Origin: Roseomonas sp.
GTDB lineage: Bacteria; Pseudomonadota; Alphaproteobacteria; Acetobacterales; Acetobacteraceae
DNA length: 35,945 bases
Direction: 5' to 3'
Assembly (NCBI GenBank): GCA_020249465.1
Contig: JADCFP010000014.1
Location: forward strand, 1 to 35,945
The position numbers were made by a program, and so were the translations under genes. This document shows positions 8,737 to 17,630 of this stretch, in pieces. The notes beneath the pieces were generated by a model. It was not told the DNA's origin. It was given only the letters and a program-made list of their open reading frames with translations, and searched no databases. How positions within the stretch are numbered: the first letter of the stretch is position 1; each line of letters starts with the position of its first letter.

Positions 8737-8762
8737 GCTGCGGTGCGGCCCTTCACCGCAGC
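8737..8762. terminator. Hairpin between convergent operons (possible bidirectional terminator)
   Basis: A perfect 9-bp inverted repeat, GCTGCGGTG and CACCGCAGC, with an 8-base loop. It lies 21 bp after the NPP gene and overlaps the stop codon of the minus-strand permease. There is no T-tract on either side, so factor-independent termination is only likely in part. Confidence 0.4.
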
Positions 8763-9631
8763 GTCGGGTCAAGCCCATCGCGCAGCCAATCGCCAATCAG
8801 CGAAACCGATAGCGTCGTCAGCACAATGACAATGGCGGGCGTGAGGAGAATCCAGGGCGCACGGGTCAAATATTCACGCCCATAGCCAACCATGGAACCG
8901 AGCGAGGTTTCCGGCGGCTGGACCCCAAGACCAAGGAAGGACAAGCCGGATTCGAGCAGGATCACTTCAGGAAAGGCCAGCGTCATAGAGACAATCAAGG
9001 TGGAAGCGATATTGGGAAGCACGTGGCGTCCGTAGATCCGCCAGGGCGAAGCACCAAGCCCACGCACTGCAGCGGCGTAGCCCTGCGCGCCAGCGGCCAA
9101 TGCAAGCCCACGCGCAATCCGCGCATAGCGTTCCCAGGCATGCAAGCCCAAAAGGCAAACAAGTAGAACCAGCGAATTGCCAAAGAACGCCAGTACCGCG
9201 AGGGCAAGAATCAGGAAGGGTAAGGATGCGGAAAAATCCACCAGTGCCAGCACAGCCTGTTCTATAACGCCTCGGAAATGAGCGGCGAGGAAGCCAAGTG
9301 ATGTGCCGACGGCCGCCCCAATGATAGTGGCGCCAAAGGCGATCAACAGGCTGGTCCGGATGGAATAGATAAGCCGAGATAGTACATCCCGCCCAAGCTC
9401 ATCAGTGCCGAGCGGATGAAGCCAGGTGCCGCCAAGCAGGATTGGTGGAGACAGACGATTACGAAGATCAAGCGCCGTATAGGCATAAGGCGAAAGAATA
9501 TCTGCAAGCAGCGCTACGGCCAACATCAGCATCAGCCACCCAATGCCGAAAATGACCAAGGCTGGGGGTGCAGGGCGCCGCGGCTTGGCAGGTGCTGTCG
9601 CAGCAGTAATCACATGGGGAGCTTCTGGCAT
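8753..9631 (-). CDS. Peptide-type ABC transporter permease, DppC-like
   Basis: The product is 292 aa. ATG 9631 lies 1 bp after the stop of the upstream permease gene; the longer in-frame extension overlaps that gene and was not used. About six membrane spans are present, with the periplasmic loop HPLGTDELGRDVLSRLIYSIRTSL that is diagnostic for DppC/OppC. The EAA loop reads AAAVRGLGASPWRIYGRHVLPN, and the ending SLIGDWLRDGLDPTLR is the classic family C-terminus. Last gene of the PMH operon. The family usually moves di/oligopeptides, nickel or other small solutes; here the cargo is probably phosphorus-containing (context only). Confidence 0.93.
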   Translation of the reverse strand: MPEAPHVITAATAPAKPRRPAPPALVIFGIGWLMLMLAVALLADILSPYAYTALDLRNRLSPPILLGGTWLHPLGTDELGRDVLSRLIYSIRTSLLIAFGATIIGAAVGTSLGFLAAHFRGVIEQAVLALVDFSASLPFLILALAVLAFFGNSLVLLVCLLGLHAWERYARIARGLALAAGAQGYAAAVRGLGASPWRIYGRHVLPNIASTLIVSMTLAFPEVILLESGLSFLGLGVQPPETSLGSMVGYGREYLTRAPWILLTPAIVIVLTTLSVSLIGDWLRDGLDPTLR

Positions 9632-9632
9632 A

Positions 9633-10565
9633 TTAGGCGGCCTTTCGCGGCGCCGCGCGCAAGCGCGGATCAAGCAAGCCGTAGAGCAAATCAACAATCA
9701 GATTGGCGCAAACCATGGTAATGGCGACTAGAAGCAATATGCACTGCACAACAGCCAAATCGCGATTGGCGACCGCCACCACGAGCAACCGCCCGACACC
9801 TGGCCAGGAAAAGACGCTTTCAACCACCACAGCACCGGCTATCAGCGTGCCAACCATGAAACCGATGATTGTGACCGTTGGGATGGCCGCATTCGGTAAA
9901 GCATGGCCAGTCACTACAGCGCGCCAGGGCACGCCTTTCGCGCTGGCGGTCCGAATATAGGGCTGCCCCAGAACCTCAAGCATGGCGCTTCGCGTGAAAC
10001 GTGCCAGCACCGCAGCACCGCCGAGGCCAAGCGTAATCACCGGCAGAATGCCGTGGCGCCAACTTTCCTGCCCACCCGAAGGAAGCCAACCCAGCTGTAC
10101 GGCGAAAACCAGTACAAGAAGCAAACCCAATACAAAGGACGGCACGGTAAAGCCTGCCACGGCAATAATCATTACCATACGATCCGCGAGTGAATTGCGA
10201 TGCAGCGCAGCATAGATGCCAGCGGGAATACCAAGGCAAATCTTGATGGCAAGCGCAGGCAGCGTGAGCGCCAGCGTGGCCGGAATGCGTTCCGTCACGA
10301 GCACAATCGCATCACGCCCATCGCGCATGGATCGCCCCAGATCGCCTTGCAGGATTGCCCAAAAATAGGAGAAATACTGAACCCAAATCGGTTCATCCAA
10401 GCCCCAGGCCACGCGAAATGCGTCCACCGCTTCCGGTGGCGCATCTGCCCCCATGATGATTTGGGCGGGATCACCCGAAAGGCGCAACACTATGAAGGCA
10501 AAAGTCACGACCATAGCGATGGTCAAGGCCGCCCGTGCCAGCCGTGTGGCAACAAAATGAAGCAT
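9633..10565 (-). CDS. Peptide-type ABC transporter permease, DppB-like
   Basis: The product is 310 aa, six spans. It starts directly after the stop of the second ATPase gene (TGA followed by ATG with no gap). The N-terminus MLHFVATRLARAALTIAMVVTFAFIVLRLSGDP is the standard DppB/OppB opening. The EAA-like loop reads RTASAKGVPWRAVVTGHALPNAAIP, followed by ESVFSWPGVGRLLVVAV, and the end NLIVDLLYGLLDPRLR is typical. Pairs with the DppC-like protein to form the membrane channel. Confidence 0.93.
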   Translation of the reverse strand: MLHFVATRLARAALTIAMVVTFAFIVLRLSGDPAQIIMGADAPPEAVDAFRVAWGLDEPIWVQYFSYFWAILQGDLGRSMRDGRDAIVLVTERIPATLALTLPALAIKICLGIPAGIYAALHRNSLADRMVMIIAVAGFTVPSFVLGLLLVLVFAVQLGWLPSGGQESWRHGILPVITLGLGGAAVLARFTRSAMLEVLGQPYIRTASAKGVPWRAVVTGHALPNAAIPTVTIIGFMVGTLIAGAVVVESVFSWPGVGRLLVVAVANRDLAVVQCILLLVAITMVCANLIVDLLYGLLDPRLRAAPRKAA

Positions 10566-11576
10566 TCAGGCAGCCTCCTTCTGGGCATGCCCTTGGCCCG
10601 CCGTGATTTCTCCATGTGCAACATGACAGGCCACAAGCCGTCCATCTGGCCGCGCCTTTAGAACGGGAGTTTCCCGTGCGCACACTTGGGTCGCGACAGG
10701 GCAGCGTGGGTGAAAGGCGCAGCCCGAAGGCCGATCTGCGGGATTCGGCGGGTCCCCTTGCAAGACAATACGCTGGCCCGCCCGGCCCGGATGCGGAATG
10801 GCAGAAACAAGGGCACGGGAATAAGGATGGGCGGGTTCATGCAGAACGCCATCCGGTTCCCCTTCTTCCACAATGCGGCCAAGATACATAACGGCGACAC
10901 GATGGCTCACTTGCCGAACTGCCCTAAGATCATGGCTTACGAACAGCATGGAAGTACCGTATTGGTCCTGCAAATCCAGCAGCAAATTCATGACCTGCGC
11001 CTGAATGGATACATCAAGCGCACTGATTGGTTCGTCGCAAACAAGTAATGCGGGATCGGTAGCCAAGGCACGGGCCAAAACGGCACGTTGGCGTTGGCCG
11101 CCGGAAAGCTCATGCGGATAGCGGGTACCCTGATCGGGTCTCAGTCCAACTGCGCGCAACAAAGCCTCAACCCGTGCGGCCCTTTCTGAGCGGGCGCCGA
11201 CGCCATGTATCTCAAGTGGTTCACCCACTTGAGTGGCGATTGGGAGCCGACGATCAAGCGCACCTAACGGATCTTGAAAAACCATCTGCATGCGCGCGCG
11301 CGATGCACGCCAGGCGATGCTGCCTGGCTGCGGCATGGCCGCACCGTCAAAACTAACGCGCCCTGCATCTGGCGCTTCCATGCCGAGTACAAGCCTTCCT
11401 GTGGTTGACTTGCCGCAACCGGATTCACCGACCAAACCAAGCGTACGCCCACGTTCCAATTTCAGTGAGACGCCATCCACCGCGCGCACTTCCACAGCCC
11501 GACCGAGGATACCTCGACGCATGGCATAGCGCCTTACGAGCCCTTCTGCCTCCAGCAATGCCCCACCGGCCTTCAT
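10566..11576 (-). CDS. Peptide-type ABC transporter ATPase, DppF-like
   Basis: The product is 336 aa; its ATG overlaps the preceding ATPase stop in an ATGA. Walker [10 protein letters not shown] is at residues 50-58, the signature is LSGGQRQR, Walker B is LVCDEPISALD, and the switch is SHDLRAV. The C-terminus has the oligopeptide-transporter zinc/iron-type Cys-rich segment (CAFHPRCPVATQVC). It heterodimerises with the DppD-like protein encoded just upstream. Confidence 0.93.
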   Translation of the reverse strand: MKAGGALLEAEGLVRRYAMRRGILGRAVEVRAVDGVSLKLERGRTLGLVGESGCGKSTTGRLVLGMEAPDAGRVSFDGAAMPQPGSIAWRASRARMQMVFQDPLGALDRRLPIATQVGEPLEIHGVGARSERAARVEALLRAVGLRPDQGTRYPHELSGGQRQRAVLARALATDPALLVCDEPISALDVSIQAQVMNLLLDLQDQYGTSMLFVSHDLRAVRQVSHRVAVMYLGRIVEEGEPDGVLHEPAHPYSRALVSAIPHPGRAGQRIVLQGDPPNPADRPSGCAFHPRCPVATQVCARETPVLKARPDGRLVACHVAHGEITAGQGHAQKEAA

Positions 11577-12550
11577 GCGGGCATCCTTTCAACAGGCATT
11601 GCGGCAGGTGCCAAACGAATGCAGGCAGCACGATGCTGGCCAGAAACGCCCACCAGGCCGGGCATCCCGGCATCACAAGGGGCCGAACGAAATTGGCAGC
11701 GCGGCGCAAAACCACAGCCCGGCGGCATGGCCCAAGGTTCCGGCACGCCACCAGGGATGGCGGCAAGGCGCTGGCGCGGCCCATCCATGGGCGGAAGTGC
11801 CCCAATCAATCCCTGCGTATAGGGATGCGCGGCTGATTGAAAAAGTCGTGCGACAGGTGCCTCTTCCACGATTCGACCGGCATACATGACCGCTACACGT
11901 TCACAGGCCTCGGCAATGACACCCAAATCATGGCTGATCAGTACCAGTGCCATCCCCATCTGCCGTCGTATTGATTGCAGTAATTCCAAAATCTGCGCTT
12001 GGATCGTCACATCCAAAGCAGTGGTTGGTTCATCAGCCACCAGCAATTCCGGCTGGCCAGCAAGGGCGATGGCGATCATCACACGCTGATTCTGCCCGCC
12101 TGAGAGTTCATGCGGATACGCATCAAGCCGCCTGGCAGCGTCAGGAATACCGACAAGATCAAGCAAGCGCTTCGCCTCAGTGCGCGCATTGCTGCCGGTC
12201 ATGCCCCGGTGCAGTTCAAGCGCTTCCACGATCTGCTTGCCGATACGATGAACAGGATTGAGGCTGCTGGTGGGATCCTGAAAAATCATCGCAATGCGCC
12301 CACCACGTACACGTTCCAGGGCGGGTGCCGAAGCACCGATAAGCTCTTCACCATCCAGCATGACGCTGCCGGTAATTTGAGCCTTCGGTGGCAGCAGGCC
12401 CAGCGCTGCCAACCACGTGACCGATTTGCCGCACCCGCTTTCGCCGACAAGCCCAACCGCCTCACCCTTGGCGATAGAGAGATCAATGCCTCGCAGCGCA
12501 AGCGCTCCGTCAAAAGCAACCGAAAGCCCAGTCAGGGAGACCAGTGCCAT
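11573..12550 (-). CDS. Peptide-type ABC transporter ATPase, DppD-like
   Basis: The product is 325 aa from ATG 12550, which shares one base with the stop of the second binding-protein gene (TGATG). Walker A GESGCGKS is at residues 36-43, the Q-loop is [16 protein letters not shown], the signature is [12 protein letters not shown], Walker B is [13 protein letters not shown], the switch is SHDLGV, and the Cys-containing tail [15 protein letters not shown] follows. The C-terminal extension is typical of oligopeptide transporter ATPases. Confidence 0.93.
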   Translation of the reverse strand: MALVSLTGLSVAFDGALALRGIDLSIAKGEAVGLVGESGCGKSVTWLAALGLLPPKAQITGSVMLDGEELIGASAPALERVRGGRIAMIFQDPTSSLNPVHRIGKQIVEALELHRGMTGSNARTEAKRLLDLVGIPDAARRLDAYPHELSGGQNQRVMIAIALAGQPELLVADEPTTALDVTIQAQILELLQSIRRQMGMALVLISHDLGVIAEACERVAVMYAGRIVEEAPVARLFQSAAHPYTQGLIGALPPMDGPRQRLAAIPGGVPEPWAMPPGCGFAPRCQFRSAPCDAGMPGLVGVSGQHRAACIRLAPAAMPVERMPA

Positions 12551-14166
12551 CACGCACCAACGCGCAAATTGCCTGGACCAAACATCATGGCCCAACCAGA
12601 GGAGGCGCGCCATTCGATATTGCGCCGCTTGGCCGTAAAGGCCGCCGCATGGTGTAGCGTGATATAGCCCGGATCTTCACGTTCAACGATAGTGAGGACA
12701 CGCCGGAACAATTCCCGCCGGCGCGCTAGATCTGTCTCCGCCTCCAAGGCAGTGGAGACCTGATTGAATTCCTCGCTCGCCCATTCACCGGTGCGTTCTG
12801 CTTCCGTGCGCGGCCCAAAGCTACGCAGCAGCCCCACCACGGGATCGCCGAAGACCGACGTATTGGACCAATCGCGCACACCACGACCAGGCGTGCGCTC
12901 CGTCACCTGAGCAAAATTCTCCTTCATTTCGATTGTAACGTTAATGCCGACACTGCGCCACATCTCCACCATAATCTGCGCGTTGGCGACCTGGTTGGTG
13001 TAGTAATTGTTGAGCAAGCGATAGGGGATGGGCTGGCCCCGATAATTGGCTTCACGCAGCAATCGGCGCGCCTCGGCAGGGTCAAAGCGGGGGTTCTCCC
13101 AATCCGCCAGATACATCTCCCCATAGCTTTCCATTTGCATGCCGCGCGGGATTTTTGTGCGGCCAGCCCAAAGCGCGTCCACCAGAACTTGCCGATCTAT
13201 GGCATGGGTCATGGCGCGGCGGATGCGGGCATCCGCAAGCACGGGATGCGTCTTATCGAAGGCGAGTTTACGGATATTGTTGATTGGACTTCCCAAAACC
13301 TCGAAACGCGGATTTCGTTCCACCACCGTGATCTGATCTGGCGGTACATCACAGGCGAAATCATATTCACCTGAAAAAAGCCCATTGAGACGCCCGGAAA
13401 CTTCGGGCACTTCAACAAACCGCAAACGCCGGGCTGGTGGACGGCCGCCCCAATATTCATCATGCGCTTCAAGCACCAGAAGCGTATCGGGGCGGAATTC
13501 CGCAATGCGATAGGGGCCAGTGCCGATTGGCGTGCGGCCCCAAGCGAGCCAGCTTTCGGAACGCCCAAAGGCAGCGCGTGAGAGGATCGTGCCAACACTC
13601 TGCGCGATGCGTCCTTCCAAGGTCACATCAGGAATGCGATTGACAAAGCGAATGGTCTGCTGGTCCAGTATTTCGATCCGTTCAAGCCCTGGATAGGTCC
13701 GGCGGCCAATAGCAACAACTTCCGCGGGCGGTTCCTTCGTGGCAGTTCCAGCCAGCACCGTGCTGCGCCCGGCGCCAGTCGCGCCTTGCGTGCCGAAAAG
13801 ACGTTCGTTGAAGGAAAAGACCACATCCTCGGCCGTCAGCAGACTGCCATCGTGGAACCTGACATTCTGCCGTAAGGTAAGGTCGAGCGTGCGTGCATCA
13901 ACGCGATTCCAAGATGTGGCCAATCCGGGCACCAGGGCGGCATTATTGAGCCAATCCGTGCCAATCAATTGTTCCGAATAAAGCCCGTGAATCCGAAAGC
14001 CGACATTGGACTGTTCGCGCGGGGGCTCGAAAGTATTGGAATTGGAAAGACGCTGAACCGCGATGGTTAGGGTTGGGCGATTATCGGCCTGAGCCAAGGC
14101 GGGCGCTGCAAGTGGCGCCCCAGCCAGCGCAAATGGGGTAGCGAGCAGATCACGACGACGAAACAT
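12550..14166 (-). CDS. Peptide-type ABC transporter substrate-binding protein, copy 2
   Basis: The product is 538 aa (SBP family 5). ATG 14166 lies 4 bp after the stop of copy 1, with a G-rich (GGGGG) ribosome binding site inside that gene's end. The Tat-like signal MFRRRDLLATPFALAGAP is probably cleaved after APALAQA. Family 5 landmarks are RFHDGSLLTAEDVVFSF and RRAMTHAIDRQVLVDALWAGRTKIPRGMQ. It is clearly a tandem paralogue of copy 1 over the whole length (the NNYYTNQ, RLLREANYRG and REDPGYITLHHAA blocks are shared), but has diverged, so the two may bind different ligands for the same DppBCDF-type channel. Confidence 0.88.
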   Translation of the reverse strand: MFRRRDLLATPFALAGAPLAAPALAQADNRPTLTIAVQRLSNSNTFEPPREQSNVGFRIHGLYSEQLIGTDWLNNAALVPGLATSWNRVDARTLDLTLRQNVRFHDGSLLTAEDVVFSFNERLFGTQGATGAGRSTVLAGTATKEPPAEVVAIGRRTYPGLERIEILDQQTIRFVNRIPDVTLEGRIAQSVGTILSRAAFGRSESWLAWGRTPIGTGPYRIAEFRPDTLLVLEAHDEYWGGRPPARRLRFVEVPEVSGRLNGLFSGEYDFACDVPPDQITVVERNPRFEVLGSPINNIRKLAFDKTHPVLADARIRRAMTHAIDRQVLVDALWAGRTKIPRGMQMESYGEMYLADWENPRFDPAEARRLLREANYRGQPIPYRLLNNYYTNQVANAQIMVEMWRSVGINVTIEMKENFAQVTERTPGRGVRDWSNTSVFGDPVVGLLRSFGPRTEAERTGEWASEEFNQVSTALEAETDLARRRELFRRVLTIVEREDPGYITLHHAAAFTAKRRNIEWRASSGWAMMFGPGNLRVGA

Positions 14167-14170
14167 AACG

Positions 14171-15790
14171 TCAACCCCCAAAATTGCCGGGCCGGAAATC
14201 CATCGCGAAGGCTGGGCTCGCCTTCCAGGCCGTATCACGACGCTTAGCGGTAAAGGTCGCATTCTGATGTAGAACCATGAAGGCGGGGTCTTCGCGCTCT
14301 GCAATTTCAAGCATGCGACGGAATACAGCGCGGCGACGCGGACGATCTGTACTGGTCTCCAATTCGCTGGATAGGCGATTGAATTCCTCATTCGTCCATT
14401 CGCCAACTTGCTGCTGTTGGCCGCTCGGCCCATGCTGGTTGACGATAGAGGAAACCGGATCATTGAAGGGTGCGCTATTCGACCAATCTCGCACCGCACG
14501 CGGTGTTTCGCGGGAGAAGATTTGTGCCCAATTCTCACGCATTTCAATCTGTACGTTGAGACCGGCTTGGCGCCACATCTCAACCAGCACCTGTGCAGTC
14601 GCGTTCTGGTTGGTGTAATAGTTGTTCAGCAGGCGATAGGGGATTGGATCACCGCGGTAATTCGCCTCCCGCAGCAGGCGCCTTGCCTCATTCAGATTGA
14701 AGGCGGGTACCGACCAATCCGCATGGAACATTTCACCGTAATATTCCCATTGCAGACCTTTCGGTACCACGGTGCGGCCTGCCCAAAGGCTGTCCACAAT
14801 CGCCTGACGATCAATGGCATGGGTCATGGCGCGGCGAATGCGCGGATCGCGCAACTGCGGGTGGTTCTTGTCAAACACCGTGAGGCGATGATTGAGAATG
14901 GTTCCGCCCTGGACTTCAAAAGCACGATTGCGCTCAATGCTGCTGATTTGATCGGGCGGCATATCGCACGCGAATTGATATTCGCCAGAAAGCAGACCAT
15001 TCAACCGGGACGCCACTTCCGGCACTTCCACAAAGCGGATCTGGCGCAGCGGGGGGCGCCCGCCCCAATATTGATCATGTGCCACGAGCATAAGCGATAC
15101 ATCTGGGCGGAATTCTGCAACCATATAGGGCCCGGTCGTGATTGGCTTGCGCGCCCAATCAAGCCAGCTGCCCGCTTCCATGAAACCACGGCGGGAGCAG
15201 ATATCGCTGCCATAACGCGCAAGGCGGCCCTCCAAAGTGACATCGGGCGTCCGATTGATAAACCGTACGGTGTAGCGGTCCATCACTTCGACCTTCTCAA
15301 GCGCCGGCCAGATCCGGCGCGCAACGGCCACCACTTCGGGCGGAAGTTCCTTACCCTGAGGGCCTTGGCCTGGGATCCGTGTGAATAATGTGCTTGTCGC
15401 GGGGGCGGCTGGTGTACCCGTGCCAAACATGCGTTCGGGACCGAAAGAGAAGGCCACGTCTTCCGCGGTCATTTCATCGCCATTATGGAAGCGCACGCCA
15501 CGGCGCAAAGAAAGCTCCACCGTTCGGTCGTCAATATGTCGCCATTCAGTGGCAAGGCCAGGCCGAGGCTCAAGATTGCCGAGCCAATTGCGACCAATCA
15601 GTCCTTCCCAAAGCGAGGTGAAGAACACACGTTCCCCGACATTGGATTGTTCACGCAATACTTCGAGCGTGTTGCTGTTCACAATCTTCTGTACCGCAAT
15701 AGTAATGGCCGGGCGCTGATCAGCCTGCCCAATGGCAAAACGCGGCAGCGCGACCAAGGCCGGTGCGACGAGCAAATGACGACGTAGCAT
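14171..15790 (-). CDS. Peptide-type ABC transporter substrate-binding protein, copy 1
   Basis: The product is 539 aa (SBP family 5). Start ATG 15790 is chosen because AGGAGA lies about 8 bp upstream; an in-frame ATG 27 bp earlier is less well placed. The signal peptide MLRRHLLVAPALVALPRFAIGQA is followed by DQRPAITIAVQKI. Landmarks are RFHNGDEMTAEDVAFSFGPERMFG, NRTPDVTLEGRLARYG and RRAMTHAIDRQAIVDSLWAGRTVVPKGLQ. It directly follows the phosphonate monoester hydrolase gene (23 bp gap), which suggests that this receptor captures the substrate of that enzyme. Ligand not determinable from sequence. Confidence 0.88.
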   Translation of the reverse strand: MLRRHLLVAPALVALPRFAIGQADQRPAITIAVQKIVNSNTLEVLREQSNVGERVFFTSLWEGLIGRNWLGNLEPRPGLATEWRHIDDRTVELSLRRGVRFHNGDEMTAEDVAFSFGPERMFGTGTPAAPATSTLFTRIPGQGPQGKELPPEVVAVARRIWPALEKVEVMDRYTVRFINRTPDVTLEGRLARYGSDICSRRGFMEAGSWLDWARKPITTGPYMVAEFRPDVSLMLVAHDQYWGGRPPLRQIRFVEVPEVASRLNGLLSGEYQFACDMPPDQISSIERNRAFEVQGGTILNHRLTVFDKNHPQLRDPRIRRAMTHAIDRQAIVDSLWAGRTVVPKGLQWEYYGEMFHADWSVPAFNLNEARRLLREANYRGDPIPYRLLNNYYTNQNATAQVLVEMWRQAGLNVQIEMRENWAQIFSRETPRAVRDWSNSAPFNDPVSSIVNQHGPSGQQQQVGEWTNEEFNRLSSELETSTDRPRRRAVFRRMLEIAEREDPAFMVLHQNATFTAKRRDTAWKASPAFAMDFRPGNFGG

Positions 15791-15813
15791 GGCGGTTCTC
15801 CTGATGGGGCTTA

Positions 15814-17370
15814 TCAAGCGGGGCGAGCGGAAGTGTTCGGCAGGACGCGTTCTTCAAGGCCTTGCGGCGTGGCGCGGTAATGCGTGAGCGTCTTCTCCGC
15901 ATGACGCATGCGCTTTGAAAGCGCCTTCTGCGCGTATTCCTTCACGCGCGCCGCATAGGAGGGATCCTCAGCGAGGTTCGTGAATTGATGTGGGTCGCGC
16001 TTCAGGTCGAAGAATAGCGGGGGAAGAGCTGCGAAATGGACGTATTTGAAATTGGCGTCCTGCACCACGCAAAGCGCACATTCATCCATGGAGAGGCCGA
16101 GCGCGGATTCGGGTTGTGAGTAATGCACATCGCGGAAGTCATATTCATAAAAAAGCAGATCACGCCAATCCTTGGGCGCCGCATGATCCAGCAAAGGCAG
16201 CAATGAGCGTCCATCGGCATTGCGCGGCGCGGCGCCACCAAGCGCTTCCAGAATGGTGGGCATTATATCCACGCTTTCCGTGAAAGCTTCTTCGATTGCG
16301 CCAGCGCGCGTATTGCGCCCAGCATCTTTGACCACGAGCGGGATACGGAAGCTCTCGTCAAAATAGCCGACTTTACCAAGCAGCCAGTGATCACCAAGCT
16401 GTTCACCATGATCCGAGGTAAAGATGATCATAGTGTTGTCCCACTCGCCATTCTCCTGGAGCCAGGCGAAGACACGGCCAAGGCAATCATCCACTTCCGT
16501 GATTAATCCGGAATAGGTGGCGCGCATTTGACGAATGGAGGCTTCATCAAGCGTACTTGCTGCACCACCTGCCCCATGGAAGAAAGAACCTTGCTTGATA
16601 TCGCGCAGATAATGCTGAAGTAGCGGATGCTGCGCCGCTTCATCCTGCCAATTTGGGGAACGCATCGGCGCTGGCATGTCAGATGGCTTGTACATCGCAT
16701 GATACGGCGCGGGTGCAATGAAAGGGGGGTGCGGTCGGTAATAGCCAAGATGAAGGAACCAGGGCTTGCCGTTGCGCCCCTTCAGATAAGTGAGCGCACG
16801 TTCGGTGAAATAAGTGCTATCGGAAAGGGCGGCAGGAATTCGGCATGACCTGTCGGTAACGCCGGGCACGGATTCCTCACCCTCCGGCAGCCAAATATCC
16901 TCGCGCCGCGCGGGCAATTGGTAGCCTTGATGGGCGAGCCAGCCGAAATACCCATCCATGCTTGGTTCAAAAGCACCAACGCTCCGAAAGCCATCCATCA
17001 AGTCGCCGAGCGTTGTGAAGCGGGGGTCCCGAGGGCCAGAGGTACGCGGATCGGGCGTGGTCGTGGTGTAACCGATCAACGCGGGATCATAGCCAATCAG
17101 GCGCAGCTGCTTGGCGAGGTTGGTGTGGCGCGCATCGAGCGGCACCGTGTTCTGCACCGCGCGATGGTTCATGAGATAGAGCCCAGTCAGCAGGCTCGCC
17201 CTTGCCGGGCCGCAAGGAACTGTGTTGGTCACATGGTTTCGGAAGGTCACCCCTTCGCGGCACAGACGATCAAGGTTCGGGGTACGCAGGAAATTTGCAC
17301 CAAGGTGCGTGACAAAGTCCGCGCGCCATTGATCAACGACAATCAGTAGAACGTTCTTTGGGGGTGTCAT
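15814..17370 (-). CDS. Phosphonate monoester hydrolase / phosphodiesterase (formylglycine enzyme)
   Basis: Cytoplasmic 518-aa member of the alkaline phosphatase/sulfatase superfamily, very close to the Rhizobium and Burkholderia PMHs as I remember them. The nucleophile Cys53 lies in VPCGPARASLLTG, a C-x-P-x-R sulfatase signature converted to formylglycine. Metal ligands are D13 (VVDQWRAD), D320 and H321 (FTSDHGEQLGDH). Positions matching known PMH active-site residues are N74, Y101, T103, H214 and K333. No signal peptide. PMHs cleave phosphonate monoesters and phosphodiesters and promiscuously sulfates; their natural substrate is unclear. Here the gene heads an operon with two binding proteins and a full peptide-type importer. 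It needs a formylglycine-generating enzyme, which is not in the window. Confidence 0.92.
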   Translation of the reverse strand: MTPPKNVLLIVVDQWRADFVTHLGANFLRTPNLDRLCREGVTFRNHVTNTVPCGPARASLLTGLYLMNHRAVQNTVPLDARHTNLAKQLRLIGYDPALIGYTTTTPDPRTSGPRDPRFTTLGDLMDGFRSVGAFEPSMDGYFGWLAHQGYQLPARREDIWLPEGEESVPGVTDRSCRIPAALSDSTYFTERALTYLKGRNGKPWFLHLGYYRPHPPFIAPAPYHAMYKPSDMPAPMRSPNWQDEAAQHPLLQHYLRDIKQGSFFHGAGGAASTLDEASIRQMRATYSGLITEVDDCLGRVFAWLQENGEWDNTMIIFTSDHGEQLGDHWLLGKVGYFDESFRIPLVVKDAGRNTRAGAIEEAFTESVDIMPTILEALGGAAPRNADGRSLLPLLDHAAPKDWRDLLFYEYDFRDVHYSQPESALGLSMDECALCVVQDANFKYVHFAALPPLFFDLKRDPHQFTNLAEDPSYAARVKEYAQKALSKRMRHAEKTLTHYRATPQGLEERVLPNTSARPA

Positions 17371-17434
17371 TGGATTGCCTTGATCGAAGTTTCAAACCTA
17401 GGCTGGATCGGTACAGGTCGATATTTGCGATGAC

Positions 17435-17463
17435 ATGACGATTCAGCGAAACATTCGTGACGT
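17435..17463 (-). promoter_or_regulatory. Weak candidate Pho box upstream of the PMH operon
   Basis: On the minus strand the 7-mers ACGTCAC, GTTTCGC and TCGTCAT follow each other at exact 11-bp spacing. They match CTGTCAT at 4, 3 and 5 positions, and the set ends about 65 bp before the ATG at 17370. It is poor compared with the other boxes and mainly listed because the operon otherwise lacks a visible control site. Confidence 0.25.
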
Positions 17464-17630
17464 ATTTAACTGCCAAGCATAGGGATATTAGCAAAATTTC
17501 TTGCGGGCTCCCATAGCGGAGCAAGGTTATTCACCAGATGCAAGATCGCGCTTTTCGCGGAAAGCATCTCAGGATCTGGCGGAGGAGACTCTTAGCCGAT
17601 CGCTATGCACCGCCCGCGTTTGAAAAAAGC

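Noticed and set aside
14167-14583. In-frame upstream extension of the second peptide-type binding-protein gene
   Set aside because: It lies inside the first binding-protein gene; the signal peptide begins at 14166.
14408-15388. 326-codon plus-strand open frame inside the first peptide-type binding-protein gene
   Set aside because: It is antisense to a well-conserved gene, its translation shows no family motif, and it has no signal of its own.
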